Notes: a model not told the origin generated them from the letters alone. 64,000 nt of DNA from Dehalogenimonas sp. THU2 (GCF_039749495.1 NZ_JBDLLU010000007.1:48981-112980), one strand, 5' to 3'; counted from the first letter of the stretch, positions 53,204 to 62,698 are shown. Translations and numbers: made by a program.

Positions 53204-53761
53204 ATAGTTAAAGAACTCCGGGTTAACGATAAAATCCTGGGCCGCGAGGTTCGGGTGGTCGGGGATCAAGGTGAGCAATTGGGCGTGATGACCGTCGCCC
53301 AGGCCAAAGACCTTGCCCGGCGCGGCAACCTCGATTTAGTGGAAGTTGCGCCTACTTCGGTACCGCCGGTCTGCCGGCTTATGGACTACGGCAAATACCG
53401 TTATGAGCAAACCAAGAAGGAACGTGAGGCCAAGAAAGGCCAGAAACTTTCGCTTCTGAAAGAGATCCGGCTTCGCCCCAAGATCGGTATTCATGATTAT
53501 GAATCCAAGGTGCGCAACATCCGGAAGCAGCTTGAAGAAGGCGATAAGGTCAAGGTGACCATCATGTTCCGTGGGCGGGAGATCACTCACTCGGAGTTAG
53601 GAATTAAAATACTCAAACGTGCTGCTGAGGACCTGTCGGATATCGCTCTCGTTGAAGGTCAACCGACACTCCTGGGCTCGCGAATCCATCTTATGCTGGT
53701 TCCCAAACCTGGTGCTAAACCTAAATCAAAGGAAGGACAACCCGAGAATGCCGAAGATTAA
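53204..53761 (+). CDS. infC: Translation initiation factor IF-3, non-canonical start
   Basis: Binds the 30S subunit and checks start-codon pairing. The conserved N-terminal stretch VKELRVNDKILGREVRV lies upstream of the first in-frame ATG/GTG/TTG, and the frame is closed by TAG at 53171, so the start must be an unusual codon: ATA at 53204 (nine bases after GAGGT) or ATC at 53195. Starting infC on a poor codon is the known basis of its self-control in E. coli, which uses ATT. The C-terminal domain has KVKVTIMFRGREITH. It leads the infC-rpmI-rplT operon. About 185 residues. Confidence 0.9.
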   Translation: MVKELRVNDKILGREVRVVGDQGEQLGVMTVAQAKDLARRGNLDLVEVAPTSVPPVCRLMDYGKYRYEQTKKEREAKKGQKLSLLKEIRLRPKIGIHDYESKVRNIRKQLEEGDKVKVTIMFRGREITHSELGIKILKRAAEDLSDIALVEGQPTLLGSRIHLMLVPKPGAKPKSKEGQPENAED

Positions 53762-53948
53762 AACTCATAAAGGCGCCCAGAACCGGTTCAAGTTCACCGG
53801 AACCGGTAAGCTGATGCGCGTTAAAGGCCCCAAGAGTCATCTGCGCCGTAATAAAGCTCCCCGCGTTCGCAGTCAATTCGATGAGATGATTCCGGTCGCC
53901 AAAGCAGACGTCAAACGTCTCACCCGCCTCGTTCCCTACGGTACCTAA
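53748..53948 (+). CDS. rpmI: 50S ribosomal protein L35
   Basis: A 66-residue basic protein beginning MPKIKTHKGAQNRFKFTGTG, the L35 signature, and ending RLTRLVPYGT. It overlaps infC by 14 bases and precedes rplT by 20, the standard order. Confidence 0.96.
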   Translation: MPKIKTHKGAQNRFKFTGTGKLMRVKGPKSHLRRNKAPRVRSQFDEMIPVAKADVKRLTRLVPYGT

Positions 53949-53968
53949 TTTATAAAGGATAGAAAACA

Positions 53969-54316
53969 ATGACACGCATTAAAGGTGGGGTCGCCACCAA
54001 AAAACGACATAAAGCAACACTTGAATTAACCAAAGGTCATCGCGGCCAGCGGAATCACAACTTCCGCCGTGCCAAGGAAAGCCTGACCCACGCCCTGGCT
54101 TACGCCCACGCCCACCGCCGGGACCGAAAGGGTGATTTCCGCCGCTTATGGATCGCCCGCATCAATGCCGCGGCCCGCTTGAACGGCATGACCTACAGCG
54201 CGTTCATAGCCGGCCTGGCCAAGTCCGGTGTTGAGCTTAACCGCAAGGTGATGGCTGACATGGCTATCACTGATCCCGCCGCTTTCGCTGGCCTGGTCAA
54301 GACCGCACAAGGCTAA
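53969..54316 (+). CDS. rplT: 50S ribosomal protein L20
   Basis: A 115-residue, highly basic rRNA-binding assembly protein: [36 protein letters not shown] and [16 protein letters not shown] are typical. L20 often represses its own operon by binding an mRNA site; no such site is obvious in the short leader here. A terminator follows. Confidence 0.97.
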   Translation: MTRIKGGVATKKRHKATLELTKGHRGQRNHNFRRAKESLTHALAYAHAHRRDRKGDFRRLWIARINAAARLNGMTYSAFIAGLAKSGVELNRKVMADMAITDPAAFAGLVKTAQG

Positions 54317-54338
54317 ACTACCCCAAATATGGGCTTCC

Positions 54339-54372
54339 AACCCCCTGAACACATATGCGTCAGGGGGTTTTT
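54339..54372 (+). terminator. Intrinsic terminator after rplT
   Basis: Arms AACCCCCTGA / TCAGGGGGTT (54339-54348, 54360-54369) followed by TTT. Confidence 0.88.
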
Positions 54373-54420
54373 GGTGTATAATGATGCAAAGGGTTCAAAA
54401 TCTATTGTGAGGCAAAATTA

Positions 54421-54507
54421 ATGCGCTTAGGCCCGACGGAATTAATTATCATCATTGTAATCGTTATAGTACTGTTCTTCGTCTTCAAGAGCCGCAGGAA
54501 GAATTGA
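54421..54507 (+). CDS. 28-residue TatA-like membrane peptide
   Basis: The frame reads MRLGPTELIIIIVIVIVLFF and ends VFKSRRKN. The RLGPTELIIILVIVLLLFG opening is that of TatA/TatE, but the peptide stops after the membrane helix and lacks the Phe-Gly hinge and amphipathic helix. GAGG lies eight bases before the ATG and a TATAAT box at 54377-54382. It could be a decayed tatA or a small membrane peptide. The same genome exports a Tat substrate (HupS). Confidence 0.55.
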   Translation: MRLGPTELIIIIVIVIVLFFVFKSRRKN

Positions 54508-54873
54508 TACCTGATTGTAGCTTAACATAATATACAACTCGTAAATATTTCTTCCAACCCGCCAAAAACAGGCCTTTTTCAGCCTTTTGGTATGGTATAA
54601 TACGCCCCTGATATTCACGTCATCCGGCCCGGGGCGGATTCCCCCGCGCTTATGCTTATCGAGTCCGGCTACAGCATTAACCCTAAATGGGAATTTCAGC
54701 AAACCGCCGTAAAATGGGTTCGTTTCTGCACTTTGGAAAACGACTCGGAAATTTGTGCAGCAATACATCTACGTACCGCTCATCTATCACCACATCCGGT
54801 TTGACGATTTGAAATTTATTTATTTCGGTATTGTTTGTAATTTGGAGCTTGAGATTTGGAATTTCGGCTTGTT

Positions 54874-54949
54874 TGGCGTCCCAGGCGGGATTCGAACCCA
54901 CGGCCCGCTGCTTAGAAGGCAGCCGCTCTATCCACTGAGCTACTGGGAC
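54874..54949 (-). tRNA. tRNA-Arg (anticodon TCT)
   Basis: Acceptor GTCCCAG / CTGGGAC, D-arm AGCTCAGTGGATAGAGC, anticodon loop CTTCTAA, T-loop GGTTCGAAT, discriminator G and encoded CCA (54876-54874). The rest of the 510-base gap 54508-55017 holds a TATAAT-like box near 54597 and a 51-codon frame from 54650 that I cannot support. Confidence 0.95.
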
Positions 54950-55017
54950 ACGCATTGTCGCGTCGTTGGGGCACAGCATACTGTGACCAATATACTAACA
55001 CCGGCTTTAAGAAGGGG

Positions 55018-55572
55018 TCAAGAACGTCGATTGTGCCGGCGGAGCGTGCCGATGATAAACATCGCAACAAGCGCCGCACCGGCGGTCAGGGCGCCCCACC
55101 AGCCCATCACCGATAACGCTGTGACGATGATACCCGCTATGAGCACACCCAAAAAAATGTGGCGCATGGCGTCGCCGAACGGGATACCCATCAGTACTGC
55201 GGCTATAGAACCGGTCCAGGCGCCAGTCATCGGTAACGGTATGGCGACAAAGAGCGTCAGACCAAATTTTTTATACCGCTCGATAAATCCACTGCGAGAC
55301 CGGGTTCTGTTGAACAACCAGTCGAAGAATCGCCTGAACATGGAGAACTTCCCCAGCGTGCAAACCGCCCAGTTCAGCAATCGTAAAATAAAGGGTACCG
55401 GGAGCATGTTGCCGATGACAGCCAGAAGGAAGGCATTATACCAGGGGATGTCGAGGACGTTGATCGCCACGGGTACGGCCCCTCGGAGTTCGACAACAGG
55501 TAATGCCGCAATAATGATAACCACCAGCGCCGGTGGCAAGCCGAGGTCTAAGAAGAATTGCTGAAATTCCAT
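55018..55572 (-). CDS. Putative small multidrug export / COG2426 membrane protein
   Basis: A 184-residue membrane protein with about five hydrophobic segments. ALPVVELRGAVPVAI near residue 25 and LFVAIPLPMTGAWTGSIAAV near 110 are the two family re-entrant-type motifs (PF06695). The transport substrate is not established for the family. It is separated from dxs by the dxs promoter. Confidence 0.85.
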   Translation of the reverse strand: MEFQQFFLDLGLPPALVVIIIAALPVVELRGAVPVAINVLDIPWYNAFLLAVIGNMLPVPFILRLLNWAVCTLGKFSMFRRFFDWLFNRTRSRSGFIERYKKFGLTLFVAIPLPMTGAWTGSIAAVLMGIPFGDAMRHIFLGVLIAGIIVTALSVMGWWGALTAGAALVAMFIIGTLRRHNRRS

Positions 55573-55627
55573 GCGCCGCCGAGTCTATCAGAGCCTCATC
55601 CAATCGTCAACACGAACGAGTTTTAGC

Positions 55628-55656
55628 TTGACAGGGGCATTAAGCGCTGTTAGTAT
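55628..55656 (+). promoter_or_regulatory. Promoter of dxs
   Basis: TTGACA (55628-55633), 17 bases, TAGTAT (55651-55656), the best consensus match in the window. Confidence 0.7.
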
Positions 55657-55692
55657 AACCGGTGTGCCCAAGGCCAGAGAAAAGGCGACTTA

Positions 55693-57609
55693 TTGTCTAA
55701 GATACTGGACAACATCAGTTCACCTACTGATCTGAAACCCCTTTCTGACGCCGACCTGGACCGCCTGGCCAGTGAACTCCGGGAGGAGATGGTAACCCGG
55801 GTAACTGCCAATGGCGGGCATCTGGCGTCCAGCCTGGGGGTGGTGGAACTGACCATCGCTCTGCATAAGGTGTTCGATTGCCCGCGCGATAAGATCGTCT
55901 GGGATGTCGGGCATCAATCATACGCCCACAAGCTTTTGACCGGCCGCCGCGACCAGTTCGCCACCCTGCGGCAGATGGGCGGTATGTCCGGCTTCACCTG
56001 CCGTGATGAGAGTCCGTATGACTGTTTCACCACCGGTCACGCTAGCACCTCCATTTCCGCGGCGGTGGGCATGGCTGTCGCCCGTGATATCGAAGGTAAG
56101 GACAATCACGTTATCGCGGTCATCGGCGACGGAGCAATCACCGGTGGTATGGCGCTGGAGGCCCTGAACCATGCCGGACATCTCGGCAAGAGGCTCATCG
56201 TCATCCTGAACGACAACGGTATGTCCATTTCACCCACCGTAGGTGCCTTATCCCGGCTTTTCAGCCGGGTTCGCTTTGATCGTCGTTACTACAAGGTAAG
56301 TGAAAAAAGCGCCCGCATTCTGAAGCGCAGCAATTTCGGCAGCCGGCTCTGGGATTTCGGTCAGAAGATCAAGGGCTCGATGAAAAAGATGGTCATGCCG
56401 ACGACGCTGTGGGAAGAATTCGGTTTCGCCTATAGCGGACCGATCGACGGACATAACATTACCGAAATTATCTCGGCACTGGATAAGGCAAAAAGCTACT
56501 CTCACAAACCGGCTCTCATCCATCTGGTGACCACCAAGGGCAAAGGCTACGCCCCGGCGGAAAGCGACGCCGTGCATTTCCACGGCATTTCTCCGAAGGG
56601 AAGTCCCAAGAAGAACGGCGGCAGCCATAAGGTGCCGTCCTACAGCGAGGTTTTCGCCCTTACTGTCGAAAAGATGGCCTGGGAAAACCCGAGATTGTCG
56701 GTCATCACCGCGGCCATGCCCGACGGTTACAGCCTGGGGCATATGCAACAGGTCATGCCCGAACGCATTTTCGATGTGGGTATTTGTGAACAGCATGCCG
56801 TGACCTTTGCCGCGGGACTGGCGGCAGAAGGCATGACTCCGGTCGTCGCCGTTTATTCCACCTTCCTGCAGCGCGCCTTCGACCAGATCATCCACGACGT
56901 GGCCTTACCCGGCCTGCCCGTGGTCTTCGCACTGGACAGGGGTGGTATCGTCGGTGAGGACGGCAAAACCCATCAGGGTATTTTCGACCTGTCTTACTTG
57001 TCGCTCATCCCCAACCTTATCGTCGCCGCTCCCAAGGACGAGAACGAACTGCAACATCTGCTGTATACCGCCACCCGTTGCGGTAAGCCGATGGCGGTAC
57101 GGTATCCCAGGGGCGCTGGTGTGGGGGTGGAGATGGACGCCGAACTCAAAGAGATCCCGGTCGGGCAGGCGGAGATCCTGCGTTACGGCGAGGATATCGT
57201 ACTGCTAGCCACCGGAGCGAGCGTCGCTGCCTCGCTGGCGGCCGCTGAATTACTCTCAGAGAACGGACGGCAGGTTTCCGTGGTGAATATGCGATATATC
57301 AGCCCCCTCGACGAGTCGCTCATCTTGGATCTTACGCGGAACAACAGACTCTTCGTCACCGTCGAGGAAAACGTCCTGAGCGGCGGTTTGGGCAGTCGGG
57401 TGGCCCTTTTGCTCGAACGTGCCGGTTTGTCCGATGTACGCCTGAAGTGTCTTGCCATTCCGGATGAATTTGTCACGCACGGAACCCAGTCCCAATTACG
57501 ATCTAGTTACCGCCTCGATGCCGATGGTATCTACTTGGAAACGCTGGCCTTCGCCGAACTCAACGATAAATCGCTTTCCCGGAGTCTTCACCCGGTCCCG
57601 ATTAATTAA
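55693..57609 (+). CDS. dxs: 1-deoxy-D-xylulose-5-phosphate synthase
   Basis: Condenses pyruvate with glyceraldehyde 3-phosphate, the first step of the MEP isoprenoid route. The 638-residue ThDP enzyme shows GHQSYAHKLLTGR, TGHASTSISAAVGMA, the ThDP motif VIGDGAITGGMALEALNHAG (near 140-160), the pyrimidine-domain GICEQHAVTFAAGLA and DRGGIVGEDGKTHQG. TTG start with AAAGG upstream. It leads a long plus-strand run and shares glyceraldehyde 3-phosphate with tpiA. Confidence 0.96.
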   Translation: MSKILDNISSPTDLKPLSDADLDRLASELREEMVTRVTANGGHLASSLGVVELTIALHKVFDCPRDKIVWDVGHQSYAHKLLTGRRDQFATLRQMGGMSGFTCRDESPYDCFTTGHASTSISAAVGMAVARDIEGKDNHVIAVIGDGAITGGMALEALNHAGHLGKRLIVILNDNGMSISPTVGALSRLFSRVRFDRRYYKVSEKSARILKRSNFGSRLWDFGQKIKGSMKKMVMPTTLWEEFGFAYSGPIDGHNITEIISALDKAKSYSHKPALIHLVTTKGKGYAPAESDAVHFHGISPKGSPKKNGGSHKVPSYSEVFALTVEKMAWENPRLSVITAAMPDGYSLGHMQQVMPERIFDVGICEQHAVTFAAGLAAEGMTPVVAVYSTFLQRAFDQIIHDVALPGLPVVFALDRGGIVGEDGKTHQGIFDLSYLSLIPNLIVAAPKDENELQHLLYTATRCGKPMAVRYPRGAGVGVEMDAELKEIPVGQAEILRYGEDIVLLATGASVAASLAAAELLSENGRQVSVVNMRYISPLDESLILDLTRNNRLFVTVEENVLSGGLGSRVALLLERAGLSDVRLKCLAIPDEFVTHGTQSQLRSSYRLDADGIYLETLAFAELNDKSLSRSLHPVPIN

Positions 57610-57674
57610 TTAGACCGGAGCGATAACGGTACCAGGCCCAATCACCATCTAATACTCAGAACAGGAGCTGGTAT

Positions 57675-58883
57675 ATGGACGAAATGACAGTGCGCGATGT
57701 CGATGTCAGGGACAAAAAGGTTCTCGTACGTGTTGATTTCAATGTACCCTTGAACGACAAAGGCGAGATCACCGACGACGGCCGGATCCGCGCTGCCATG
57801 CCAACCATTGAGCACCTGGTGGAAAACGGTGCTAAGGTTATCCTGATGTCCCATATGGGACGCCCGGATGGCAAAGCCGCACCATCCCTCAGTCTCAAGG
57901 TGGCCGCTGACAGATTGTCCGAATTGATGCGGCAGAAGGTTGAATTTATCGACGCGTGTGTTGGTGAACGGGTCGAAATTGCTGCCGGTAAACTGAAAAG
58001 CGGGGACGTTCTCCTTCTGGAGAATCTGCGTTTCCATCCGGAAGAAGAAGCCAACGACCCGGAATTTGCCCGTCAGTTGGCGCAACTGGGGGAATTATAC
58101 GTCGACGACGCTTTCGGAACGGCGCATCGGGCGCACGCATCGATCGTTGGGGTGACCAAATACCTCCCGGCCGTGGCCGGCTTGCTCCTGGAGAAAGAAC
58201 TGATCGCTCTAGGCCAGATATTGGAGAACCCGGCGCGGCCATTTTGCGTGCTGTTCGGTGGCGCCAAGATTACCGATAAGGTGAAGCTTTTGGAAAATGT
58301 CATGGACAAGGTGGACACCATCCTGGTTGGCGGCGGTATGGCGGCGACGTTTTTGAAAGCCGACAACTACGAGGTGGGCAAATCCATCGTCGATGAAAAA
58401 CTGGAACTGGCGGCCAAGCTTATGGCCAAAGCTAAGAAATTCGGCATTAAACTGCTGTTGCCGCGTGACGTGATCGTAACCGGCGATCTGACCCCCGAGG
58501 CCAGGGGTGTCTGCGTACCGATAGAAAAGATACCGCCATTGGGACGCATCGTGGACATCGGATTGCTCGCCATCAGCCTTTTCACCAAGGAATTGGAACG
58601 CTGCCGCACCGTCTTTTGGAACGGTCCCATGGGCATTTACGAGATGCCGCAGTTTTCAGAAGGCACCAAGGCCATGGCCGAAGTTATCGGCCGCTTGCAC
58701 GCCTCGACGATCATCGGCGGTGGTTCGACCGCGGAGATCGTAGCGGAACTTAAAATGGCTGAAAAGATGAGCTTCGTCTCCACCGGCGGCGGTTCTTCCA
58801 TGCTATTCCTTTCTGGTGAAAAACTACCCGGTGTCGAAGCGCTGCTCAAAAAGGCTGCCATTGGCAAAAGGAATCTTGGCTGA
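57675..58883 (+). CDS. pgk: Phosphoglycerate kinase
   Basis: Transfers phosphate between 1,3-bisphosphoglycerate and ADP. The 402-residue protein has VLVRVDFNVPLNDKGEITDD, SHMGRPDG, LENLRFHPEEE, VLFGGAKITDKV and the nucleotide-site FWNGPMGIYE and STGGGSSM. AGGAG seven bases upstream fixes the start. Its stop overlaps the apgM start by one base (TGATG). Confidence 0.97.
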   Translation: MDEMTVRDVDVRDKKVLVRVDFNVPLNDKGEITDDGRIRAAMPTIEHLVENGAKVILMSHMGRPDGKAAPSLSLKVAADRLSELMRQKVEFIDACVGERVEIAAGKLKSGDVLLLENLRFHPEEEANDPEFARQLAQLGELYVDDAFGTAHRAHASIVGVTKYLPAVAGLLLEKELIALGQILENPARPFCVLFGGAKITDKVKLLENVMDKVDTILVGGGMAATFLKADNYEVGKSIVDEKLELAAKLMAKAKKFGIKLLLPRDVIVTGDLTPEARGVCVPIEKIPPLGRIVDIGLLAISLFTKELERCRTVFWNGPMGIYEMPQFSEGTKAMAEVIGRLHASTIIGGGSTAEIVAELKMAEKMSFVSTGGGSSMLFLSGEKLPGVEALLKKAAIGKRNLG

Positions 58884-60091
58884 TGGCGGATCAGTTATCG
58901 CTCATGCGGGAACTTTCGATCAAGACCGATAGCAAAATCGTGATGGTGGTGCTGGACGGCCTTGGAGGTCTGCCGCATCCGGACACCGGGAAAACGGAAT
59001 TGGAGACCGCCGTTACTCCCAATCTGGATGCCTTAGCCCAAAGAAGCATTTGCGGTTTATCTGACCCGGTCATGCCCGGTATTACCCCCGGCAGCGCTCC
59101 GGGACACCTGGGGTTGTTCGGTTACGATCCGCTCGACTGTCTTATCGGCCGGGGTGTACTGGAAGCCCTGGGTATCGACTTTGACCTGCACGACGGGGAC
59201 GTAGCCGCTCGCGGTAACCTCTGTACAATGGATGAGAACGGCGTCATCACTGATCGCCGCGCCGGGCGCGTCTCGACCGAAAAAAGTACAGAACTAGCGG
59301 CACTCCTGAATGGTATGGAAATCGATGGCGTTAAAGTCATCGTAGAACCGGTGAAAGATCATCGGCTGGTAGCCGTTTTTCGGGGTGATGGTCTCTCCGA
59401 TTCTGTAACCGACTCGGATCCGCAGCGTATTGGGTTTAAACCGCAACATGTAGAAGCTCGAATTGAATCTGCGAATCGTATGGCCGGCATCGCCAACAAA
59501 TTTCTGGAAAAAGCGACAGGTCTGCTATCTGAACATCACACGGCTAATGGGCTTTTACTACGAGGGTTTTCTCATAAACCGCATTTCCATGGCTTCAAGG
59601 AGATATACAAGCTCGACGCCTGCGCCATAGCCAGTTATCCGATGTATCGCGGTTTGGCAAAGGTCGTGGGTATGACAGTGGTCAAAACCGGTTCCACGCT
59701 TTCCGACGAGATCGCCACGCTCAAAGAAAATTACGGGAAGTTCGATTATTTTTTCTTGCACGTCAAGGCCACGGACGCGGCAGGAGAAGACGGGGACTTC
59801 GATCGCAAGGTCTCGGCACTCGAAGATTTCGACCGAATGTTGCCGCGAATCACCGCTTTAGAACCGGATGTTTTGATGATTACCGGTGACCATTCAACTC
59901 CGGCATTGATCAAGGGCCACAGTTGGCACCCGGTACCGGCAATGGTATTCGGTCGATATTGCAGGCCTGACCGTGTGGATGAATTCAATGAATCGGCTTG
60001 TTTGAGCGGCGGGTTGGGACGGCTACCGGCTTGCCATTTAATGCCGGTCGCCATGGCCAATGCTATGAAACTGGAGAAGTACGGCGCATGA
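58883..60091 (+). CDS. apgM: Archaeal-type cofactor-independent phosphoglycerate mutase
   Basis: Interconverts 3- and 2-phosphoglycerate without bisphosphoglycerate. The 402-residue alkaline-phosphatase-fold enzyme starts MVVLDGLGGLPHPDTGKTEL and has the catalytic Ser in GITPGSAPGHLGLFGYDP (near 70), LHVKATDAAGEDGD and MITGDHSTP as metal sites. It is the archaeal ApgM branch, smaller than bacterial GpmI (about 510 residues). It overlaps pgk and tpiA, so the three are translated in a chain. Confidence 0.95.
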   Translation: MADQLSLMRELSIKTDSKIVMVVLDGLGGLPHPDTGKTELETAVTPNLDALAQRSICGLSDPVMPGITPGSAPGHLGLFGYDPLDCLIGRGVLEALGIDFDLHDGDVAARGNLCTMDENGVITDRRAGRVSTEKSTELAALLNGMEIDGVKVIVEPVKDHRLVAVFRGDGLSDSVTDSDPQRIGFKPQHVEARIESANRMAGIANKFLEKATGLLSEHHTANGLLLRGFSHKPHFHGFKEIYKLDACAIASYPMYRGLAKVVGMTVVKTGSTLSDEIATLKENYGKFDYFFLHVKATDAAGEDGDFDRKVSALEDFDRMLPRITALEPDVLMITGDHSTPALIKGHSWHPVPAMVFGRYCRPDRVDEFNESACLSGGLGRLPACHLMPVAMANAMKLEKYGA

Positions 60092-60861
60092 AGATGACTG
60101 AACGACGTCCCCGGGTAATCGCCGGCAACTGGAAGATGAACACCACCCTGGACGAAGCCATCGAACTGGTAAACGAAATGCGCTATGAACTCGATGAGAT
60201 AGAAAGCGTGGAAAAAATTGTCTGCCCGCCATTCATCTCGTTAGCGAAGCTCAAGGAACTACTCAGCGGTTCAAGTGTCAAAGTGGGCGCACAGGATGTT
60301 TTTTATGAGGATAAAGGCGCCTTCACCGGCGAAATTTCACCCCTCATGCTCTCTGACTTATGCCAGTACGTTATTATAGGCCATTCGGAACGCCGGCAGT
60401 ATTTTAACGAGACGGATGACATCGTCAACAGGAAATTGAAATCGGCGATGCGTCATGGCTTGAAACCGATCTTGTGCGTTGGTGAAAACCTGGAGCAGAA
60501 CCAATCCGGTAACACCGAATCGATCATCCGTGATCAAATGACTAAAGGTCTTGCAGATCTAGAATCGCCCAATTTTCTCATCGCCTATGAGCCCATCTGG
60601 GCCATCGGTACCGGCCGGGCGGCCACCGGGGAACACGCCAACCGGGTGATGTCTTTCATCCGCTCGATTTTTTCAGACCTGTTCAGTCCGGAAGCCGCCG
60701 AAACACTTCCTCTCCTTTACGGAGGAAGCGTCAACGCTGAGAACATCATCGAGTATCTATCACAACCGGATATCGATGGCGCGCTGGTGGGCGGCGCCAG
60801 CCTTAAAGCCGCGCAATTCGTCAGCATCGTCAAACGCGCGGCGCAACCTTACAGTCTCTAG
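60088..60861 (+). CDS. tpiA: Triose-phosphate isomerase
   Basis: A 257-residue TIM barrel. VIAGNWKMN with the active-site Asn/Lys (residues about 11-19), IIGHSERRQYF with the electrophilic His (near 97), YEPIWAIGTG with the catalytic Glu (near 170) and LYGGSVNAEN are complete. The ATG overlaps the apgM stop (ATGA); a frame beginning inside apgM was discarded. Confidence 0.97.
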   Translation: MKMTERRPRVIAGNWKMNTTLDEAIELVNEMRYELDEIESVEKIVCPPFISLAKLKELLSGSSVKVGAQDVFYEDKGAFTGEISPLMLSDLCQYVIIGHSERRQYFNETDDIVNRKLKSAMRHGLKPILCVGENLEQNQSGNTESIIRDQMTKGLADLESPNFLIAYEPIWAIGTGRAATGEHANRVMSFIRSIFSDLFSPEAAETLPLLYGGSVNAENIIEYLSQPDIDGALVGGASLKAAQFVSIVKRAAQPYSL

Positions 60862-60875
60862 GACCCCGGAAGATT

Positions 60876-61835
60876 TTGCAAGATAATACCGGATCCAACA
60901 AACTCATCGTCATCGTCGGACCTACCGGCAGCGGAAAAACCGATTTGGCCGTCGAGCTGGCTAAAACCTATCCCGGTGAAGTGATCAGCGCCGACAGCCG
61001 CCAGATATACCGCTACCTGGACATCGGCACGGCCAAACCTTCTCTCGCTGAAAGGGGAGGGGTACCACATCACTTATTTGACATAATAGACCCCGGGCAG
61101 GATTTTAACCTTGCGGAATACCAGGGACAAACCTATCAAGTCATAGATGGAATCCAATCCAGCGCAAAGCTGCCGTTTCTGGTGGGTGGCAGCGGGCTTT
61201 ATGTTTGGGCAGTGGTCGAAGGCTGGCAGATCCCACAGGTAGCCCCGGATTGGGAACTACGGAATGCATTGGAAAAACGGGCGCGGGACGAAGGTGCTGA
61301 CGCGCTTTACCAGCAATTGGTAGCTGTGGATGCCGCTGCCGCCGAAAGCATCGACCGCCATAATATCCGTCGCGTCATCCGGGCTCTGGAAGTTAGGCTG
61401 GGAGGCGGCAACCGTGCTGCTGAGGCACCGCGCAAGAAGACGCCACCTTACAGTATTTTGATCATCGGCCTGACCGCCGAGCGCCGAACTCTTTATGAGC
61501 GCGTTGACTTTCGTATTGATAAAATGATAGAAAGTGGTCTGGTCGCAGAGGTCAGTTCCGTTTTAGATAAAGGTTACGCACCCGACACCTCAGCGCTGAA
61601 AAGCGTCGGTTACAAAGAGGCAATGAGTCACCTCCGGGGCGAATTGGACATTCCGGCGATGGCCGAGAGAATCAAGGCGGAAACTCACCGGCTGATAAGG
61701 CACCAGTATAACTGGTTCCGTTTGATTGACTCCCGCATACACTGGTTGGATATTCAGGACGACTATGTTGCCCGAGCCAAAGAATTGATCAAAGGATTCC
61801 TGGAAGAAAAGAGCTCCGAATATGGAATTTACTAA
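60876..61835 (+). CDS. miaA: tRNA dimethylallyltransferase
   Basis: Adds the isopentenyl group to A37 of tRNAs reading UNN codons, using dimethylallyl diphosphate from the pathway begun by Dxs. The 319-residue protein has the P-loop VGPTGSGKTDL (15-22), SADSRQIYRYLDIGTAKP, LVGGSGLYVWAV and RHQYNWFR. TTG start; the gap to tpiA is 14 bases. The end overlaps dapF by 14 bases. Confidence 0.95.
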   Translation: MQDNTGSNKLIVIVGPTGSGKTDLAVELAKTYPGEVISADSRQIYRYLDIGTAKPSLAERGGVPHHLFDIIDPGQDFNLAEYQGQTYQVIDGIQSSAKLPFLVGGSGLYVWAVVEGWQIPQVAPDWELRNALEKRARDEGADALYQQLVAVDAAAAESIDRHNIRRVIRALEVRLGGGNRAAEAPRKKTPPYSILIIGLTAERRTLYERVDFRIDKMIESGLVAEVSSVLDKGYAPDTSALKSVGYKEAMSHLRGELDIPAMAERIKAETHRLIRHQYNWFRLIDSRIHWLDIQDDYVARAKELIKGFLEEKSSEYGIY

Positions 61836-62670
61836 AGTACAAAGCGCCGGTAATGATTTTGTCTTGATAGAGGCTGCCAATCTCAAAGCGGATTGGTCTG
61901 AGTTAGCCATCGCGACGTGCCATCGGCATTTTGGCATCGGTGCGGACGGACTTCTGCTGTTGCTACCGTCGAAAAAGGCTGATTTCCGCATGCGTATCTA
62001 TAATAGCGACGGAACCGAAGCCGAAGCCTGTGGTAACGGGTTGCGGTGTTTGGTGAACTACATCTACACCAAGGGTTTATCCCGTTCAAAAGTCATCACC
62101 GTTGAGACAGCCGGGGGCATCCGGACGGCTGAAATAAGTTCCACCGAGGGTTCACCGAAAATCCGTATCGGTATGGGTTCACCCATTTTTACACCTAAGG
62201 AAATACCTGTTGTCGTCGAACTCGGCAAAGGCGGGCTCGTTTGCGGTATGACGGTGAACTATCCATTCACAGCTGCCGACACTACATTTAAACTGAGTTT
62301 CGTCTCCATGGGCAATCCTCATGCCGTATATTTCACCAATCAACCGGTGGCAGGCTTCCCATTGTCCACCTTCGGTCCCGCGGTAGAAACAGCAAATATT
62401 TTTCCACGTAAGACAAACTTCGAAGTCGCCCGTGTACTTAATAACCGGACGATCGAAATGCGTGTGTGGGAACGTGGGGTAGGGGAGACCCTGGCTTGCG
62501 GTAGCGGCGCATGCGCTGTAGCCGTCACCGGGTGGATGCTGGGTTGTATCGGGGATACGGTTGACATAAGGTTACCTGGCGGAACACTTATAGCTGAATG
62601 GCCTGGTAGTGGTGAGGTATATCTCACCGGTCAGGCCGAATTGGTTTTTACCGGCAATTGGCTCAAATAG
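61822..62670 (+). CDS. dapF: Diaminopimelate epimerase
   Basis: Converts LL- to meso-diaminopimelate on the lysine route. The 282-residue, cofactor-free racemase has the Cys pair in EACGNGLRCLVNYI (near 73) and ETLACGSGACAVAVTG (near 228), plus the N-terminal KVQSAGNDFVLIE. It pairs with the LL-DAP aminotransferase gene that follows, consistent with the DapL variant pathway. Confidence 0.96.
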   Translation: MEFTKVQSAGNDFVLIEAANLKADWSELAIATCHRHFGIGADGLLLLLPSKKADFRMRIYNSDGTEAEACGNGLRCLVNYIYTKGLSRSKVITVETAGGIRTAEISSTEGSPKIRIGMGSPIFTPKEIPVVVELGKGGLVCGMTVNYPFTAADTTFKLSFVSMGNPHAVYFTNQPVAGFPLSTFGPAVETANIFPRKTNFEVARVLNNRTIEMRVWERGVGETLACGSGACAVAVTGWMLGCIGDTVDIRLPGGTLIAEWPGSGEVYLTGQAELVFTGNWLK

Positions 62671-62698
62671 TAATACCAGTGAAAGGTCATTGTGTTTC

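Noticed and set aside
54650..54805. 51-codon plus-strand frame between the TatA-like gene and tRNA-Arg
   Set aside because: No ribosome site and no familiar pattern; only a nearby TATAAT supports it.
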